Origin: Geobacteraceae bacterium
Lineage (GTDB): Bacteria > Desulfobacterota > Desulfuromonadia > Geobacterales > Geobacteraceae
NCBI GenBank assembly: GCA_012797715.1
Contig: JAAZOO010000199.1
Span: forward strand, 1 to 6,593
Direction of reading: 5' to 3'
DNA length: 6,593 bases
Shown in pieces: positions 5,404 to 6,593 of this stretch. Position 1 is the stretch's first letter; every line of letters starts with the position of its first letter. The notes under the pieces were generated by a model. That model did no database searches and had not been told where the DNA came from. It saw nothing but the letters and a program-made list of their open reading frames with translations. The translations under genes and the position numbers were made by a program.

Positions 5404-5991
5404 TTACCGATGTGCGCACCTCTCGGGATTGTAGATCCTTCCGCCGCCCGCACGGTATTCCCACAGCACGTCGGCCGCTTCTTCACGCAGCACGTTTTCC
5501 CGGACACTGATTCCCCGCCTTTCCAGCGATTCTTGCCATCGCGGCGGTTTTTCCCCTTCATCGAATCCGATGGACTCCGCATCTTCCCCGCGCGCTCCGC
5601 ACACCAGCCCGCGCACCCCCGACCAGGCGATCGCCCCCAGGCACATGGCGCAGGGTTCGGTGCTCGTCACCAGTTCGCAGGGCGGCAGACCGGCTGCGCT
5701 CAGGTCGTGGCTGCCTGCCTTCAGCTGCGCCCGCATCAACGCGACTATTTCGGCATGGAGCAAGGAGCAGCGCCCGGCGATCACCAGATTCACTCCCGAG
5801 GCAAGCAGAGCTCCGTCGTCAATGCGGAAAATCGCCGCGGCGAAAGGTCCGCCTTCTTCGTCAATGGAACGGCGGGAAAGCTCGATGACAAAACGCATCC
5901 GTTGAAGGATGTCCGGGAAGTGACTTCCCGAGTGCGATTCATATGCCGCCAGCCAATGCGGCAGGCGCAGGGAAAAAAGTGATTTTTTCAT
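5404..5991 (-). CDS. Zinc-dependent nucleoside deaminase, guanine deaminase-like (GuaD/TadA superfamily)
   Basis: Cytidine-deaminase-fold enzyme of 195 residues from the ATG at 5991. The zinc site is complete: H79 and general-base E81 in LLHAEIVAL, and C114/C117 in TSTEPCAMCLGAIAW. GGPFAAAIF (47-55) and EDAESIGFDEGEKPP (136-150) match GuaD-type proteins (GGPFGAVIV, SCEPCPMCLGAIYWA, DAAEAGFD in Bacillus GuaD). TadA instead has EPCxMCxGAxxxxR and a tRNA-binding C-terminus. Deamination of guanine to xanthine in purine salvage is therefore the likeliest reaction, but another purine or pterin substrate cannot be excluded. The C-terminal GGRIYNPE tail is longer than in TadA. The ribosome site is weak (GGGA at 6 bases); an in-frame extension to 6213 lacks family similarity. 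A CCGTC/GACGG hairpin sits 20-33 bases upstream. Confidence 0.85.
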   Translation of the reverse strand: MKKSLFSLRLPHWLAAYESHSGSHFPDILQRMRFVIELSRRSIDEEGGPFAAAIFRIDDGALLASGVNLVIAGRCSLLHAEIVALMRAQLKAGSHDLSAAGLPPCELVTSTEPCAMCLGAIAWSGVRGLVCGARGEDAESIGFDEGEKPPRWQESLERRGISVRENVLREEAADVLWEYRAGGGRIYNPERCAHR

Positions 5992-6010
5992 GGAGAATCC
6001 CGTGTATAGT

Positions 6011-6024
6011 CCGTCTACTGACGG
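6011..6024. promoter_or_regulatory. Small perfect hairpin upstream of the deaminase gene
   Basis: CCGTC (6011-6015) and GACGG (6020-6024) are perfect complements with a 4-base spacer. A TATACA hexamer (-10-like on the minus strand) follows directly toward the gene, at about 6003-6008. The repeat would overlap the promoter spacer and could be an operator. No convincing -35 accompanies it. Confidence 0.25.
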
Positions 6025-6145
6025 CTGGTTGGATCGACATTGTGCTGTGAGTTGTTTCCGCTTCCCTTTCCGGGGTGATGGACATGGGGACACTTTATAC
6101 CATGTAAGGGTTGAGGAGGGCCAAAAATGCTGCTTTGTGCTTGAA

Positions 6146-6283
6146 ATGAGTCGTCGGCAACAGTGCATTGGTTGTCCGCAACGTTGCAATCGTTGCATCG
6201 CATACTTCATCAACCTATGGTGCCGTCATCCTCCTTCTTATGCTGAAAGCATATATAGGGGGATACTGTTGCCAGAAGCGTAA
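6146..6283 (+). CDS. Possible 45-aa cysteine-rich small protein
   Basis: The frame from ATG at 6146 encodes 45 residues with an internal CxxCxxxCxxC cluster (C7, C10, C14, C17) plus C26, resembling a small zinc- or iron-sulfur-binding knuckle. It has no Shine-Dalgarno site of its own. Immediately upstream, a GAGGAGGG site (6113-6120) precedes ATG at 6127, a five-codon frame (MLLCA) whose TGA ends one base before this ATG. Translation could thus be coupled. Its TAA overlaps the next ATG (TAATG). I do not recognise the protein, and the frame is open further upstream too, so a chance frame is quite possible. Confidence 0.22.
   Translation: MSRRQQCIGCPQRCNRCIAYFINLWCRHPPSYAESIYRGILLPEA
6239..6261 (+). 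repeat. Bipartite direct repeat, left copy
   Basis: TATGCT and TATATAGGGG, 7 bases apart, recur at 6533-6557 with a 9-base gap. Both gaps contain GAAA. In this copy TATGCT also forms a 6-bp hairpin with AGCATA (6248-6253). The two copies flank the 78-aa frame. Confidence 0.45.
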
Positions 6284-6519
6284 TGCTTGAAATATTCGAC
6301 ATGAAGAGATACACTCTGACCAACGAAAGCAGTTACGCACGCGATAGGTACTGGTCGGTGAAAATTACACAACTGACCGATAGTACTATGAATTGTCGTA
6401 TTCAACGATTCGGCGGTTTGCGCAAAAAAATGTATGCAAAATCAGGCGTTCCAAATTGTGGCGAAAGCAATGATTATGTTTTTTCCGAAGAGGTGGGTCG
6501 ATTTGCGGAAAGGAGATGA
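6283..6519 (+). CDS. Hypothetical 78-aa protein (faint WGR-like resemblance)
   Basis: A plus-strand frame from ATG at 6283, overlapping the preceding stop as TAATG; a second possible start is the ATG at 6301 (MKRYTLTNESSYARD). There is no clear Shine-Dalgarno site for either. The sequence is basic and hydrophilic, with no signal peptide or membrane helix. KRYTLTN, RYWSVKI and QRFGGLRKK at 45-residue spacing loosely recall the WGR DNA-binding domain (KRY..., FWxI, RFGRIGTKGQ), but the defining Gly-Arg-Ile-Gly run is absent. The DNA is distinctly more AT-rich than the housekeeping genes to the left, which suggests acquired or decaying sequence. It may be a real small gene or a degraded fragment. 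Confidence 0.35.
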   Translation: MLEIFDMKRYTLTNESSYARDRYWSVKITQLTDSTMNCRIQRFGGLRKKMYAKSGVPNCGESNDYVFSEEVGRFAERR

Positions 6520-6532
6520 TATAGTATCGAAA

Positions 6533-6557
6533 TATGCTAGGAAAATTTATATAGGGG
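6533..6557 (+). repeat. Bipartite direct repeat, right copy
   Basis: TATGCT (6533-6538) and TATATAGGGG (6548-6557) repeat the arrangement at 6239-6261. This copy lies 14 bases after the stop of the 78-aa frame and lacks the hairpin of the left copy. Confidence 0.45.
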
Positions 6558-6572
6558 TTTTACCCGTGACCT

Positions 6573-6591
6573 GATTACGAAGGGATTACGA
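6573..6591 (+). repeat. GATTACGA direct repeat with 11-bp period
   Basis: GATTACGA occurs at 6573-6580 and again at 6584-6591, three bases apart, right at the window edge. The one-turn spacing suits side-by-side protein binding sites or the start of a longer tandem array that is cut off here. Confidence 0.35.
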
Positions 6592-6593
6592 CA

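Noticed and set aside
5410..5982. Plus-strand open frame of 190 codons opposite the deaminase
   Set aside because: The zinc motifs HAE and PCxxC are on the minus strand; this is a mirror frame.
5992..6213. N-terminal extension of the deaminase to an ATG at 6213
   Set aside because: The extra 74 residues do not resemble the family and would run through the predicted promoter and hairpin; the start at 5991 gives the normal size.
1..6593. CRISPR arrays, tRNA or rRNA genes, riboswitches
   Set aside because: No regularly spaced repeats of suitable length, cloverleaf, conserved rRNA segment or recognisable aptamer was seen on either strand.

Overview
The window looks like chromosomal DNA of a GC-rich Gram-negative bacterium. 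The housekeeping genes are most reminiscent of the Desulfobacterota / former Deltaproteobacteria; this rests on protein flavour only and is an inference. Genes are short, mostly single-unit, and lie on both strands.

Left part (1-2748, all minus strand): the first codons of an M42-type aminopeptidase run off the left edge. Upstream of it lies miaB, the radical-SAM enzyme that adds a methylthio group to modified adenosine-37 of tRNA. Miab has its own sigma70-type promoter, placed so close to the first ATG that a GTG seven codons in, with a Shine-Dalgarno site, is the better start. Next comes a GT-B glycosyltransferase of the SenB family (selenosugar synthase of selenoneine biosynthesis), with a possible 47-codon gene attached to its 3' end.

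Middle part (2749-3936): a divergent control region of about 290 bases separates senB from a plus-strand gene for the CinA N-terminal (molybdopterin-binding-like) domain. CinA stops where the C-terminal amidase domain of full-length CinA would begin. The short stretch after it contains what may be frameshifted debris of that domain.

Mobile part (3937-5347): an IS1182-like insertion sequence with partly matching terminal inverted repeats. Its transposase is dead: thirteen N-terminal codons are joined, out of frame, to the C-terminal two thirds, so the region with the first catalytic aspartate is missing.

Right part (5348-6593): a minus-strand zinc-dependent nucleoside deaminase resembling bacterial guanine deaminases. 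Beyond it is a more AT-rich stretch with no recognisable gene, but with closely spaced, possibly coupled small reading frames, a bipartite direct repeat flanking the last of them, and an 11-bp-period direct repeat at the edge.

The genes do not form one pathway. The most notable items are the SenB-family gene without visible senA or selD/senC partners, the decayed cinA/IS junction, and the unexplained small-ORF region at the right end. I see no complete new system, CRISPR array, tRNA or rRNA.
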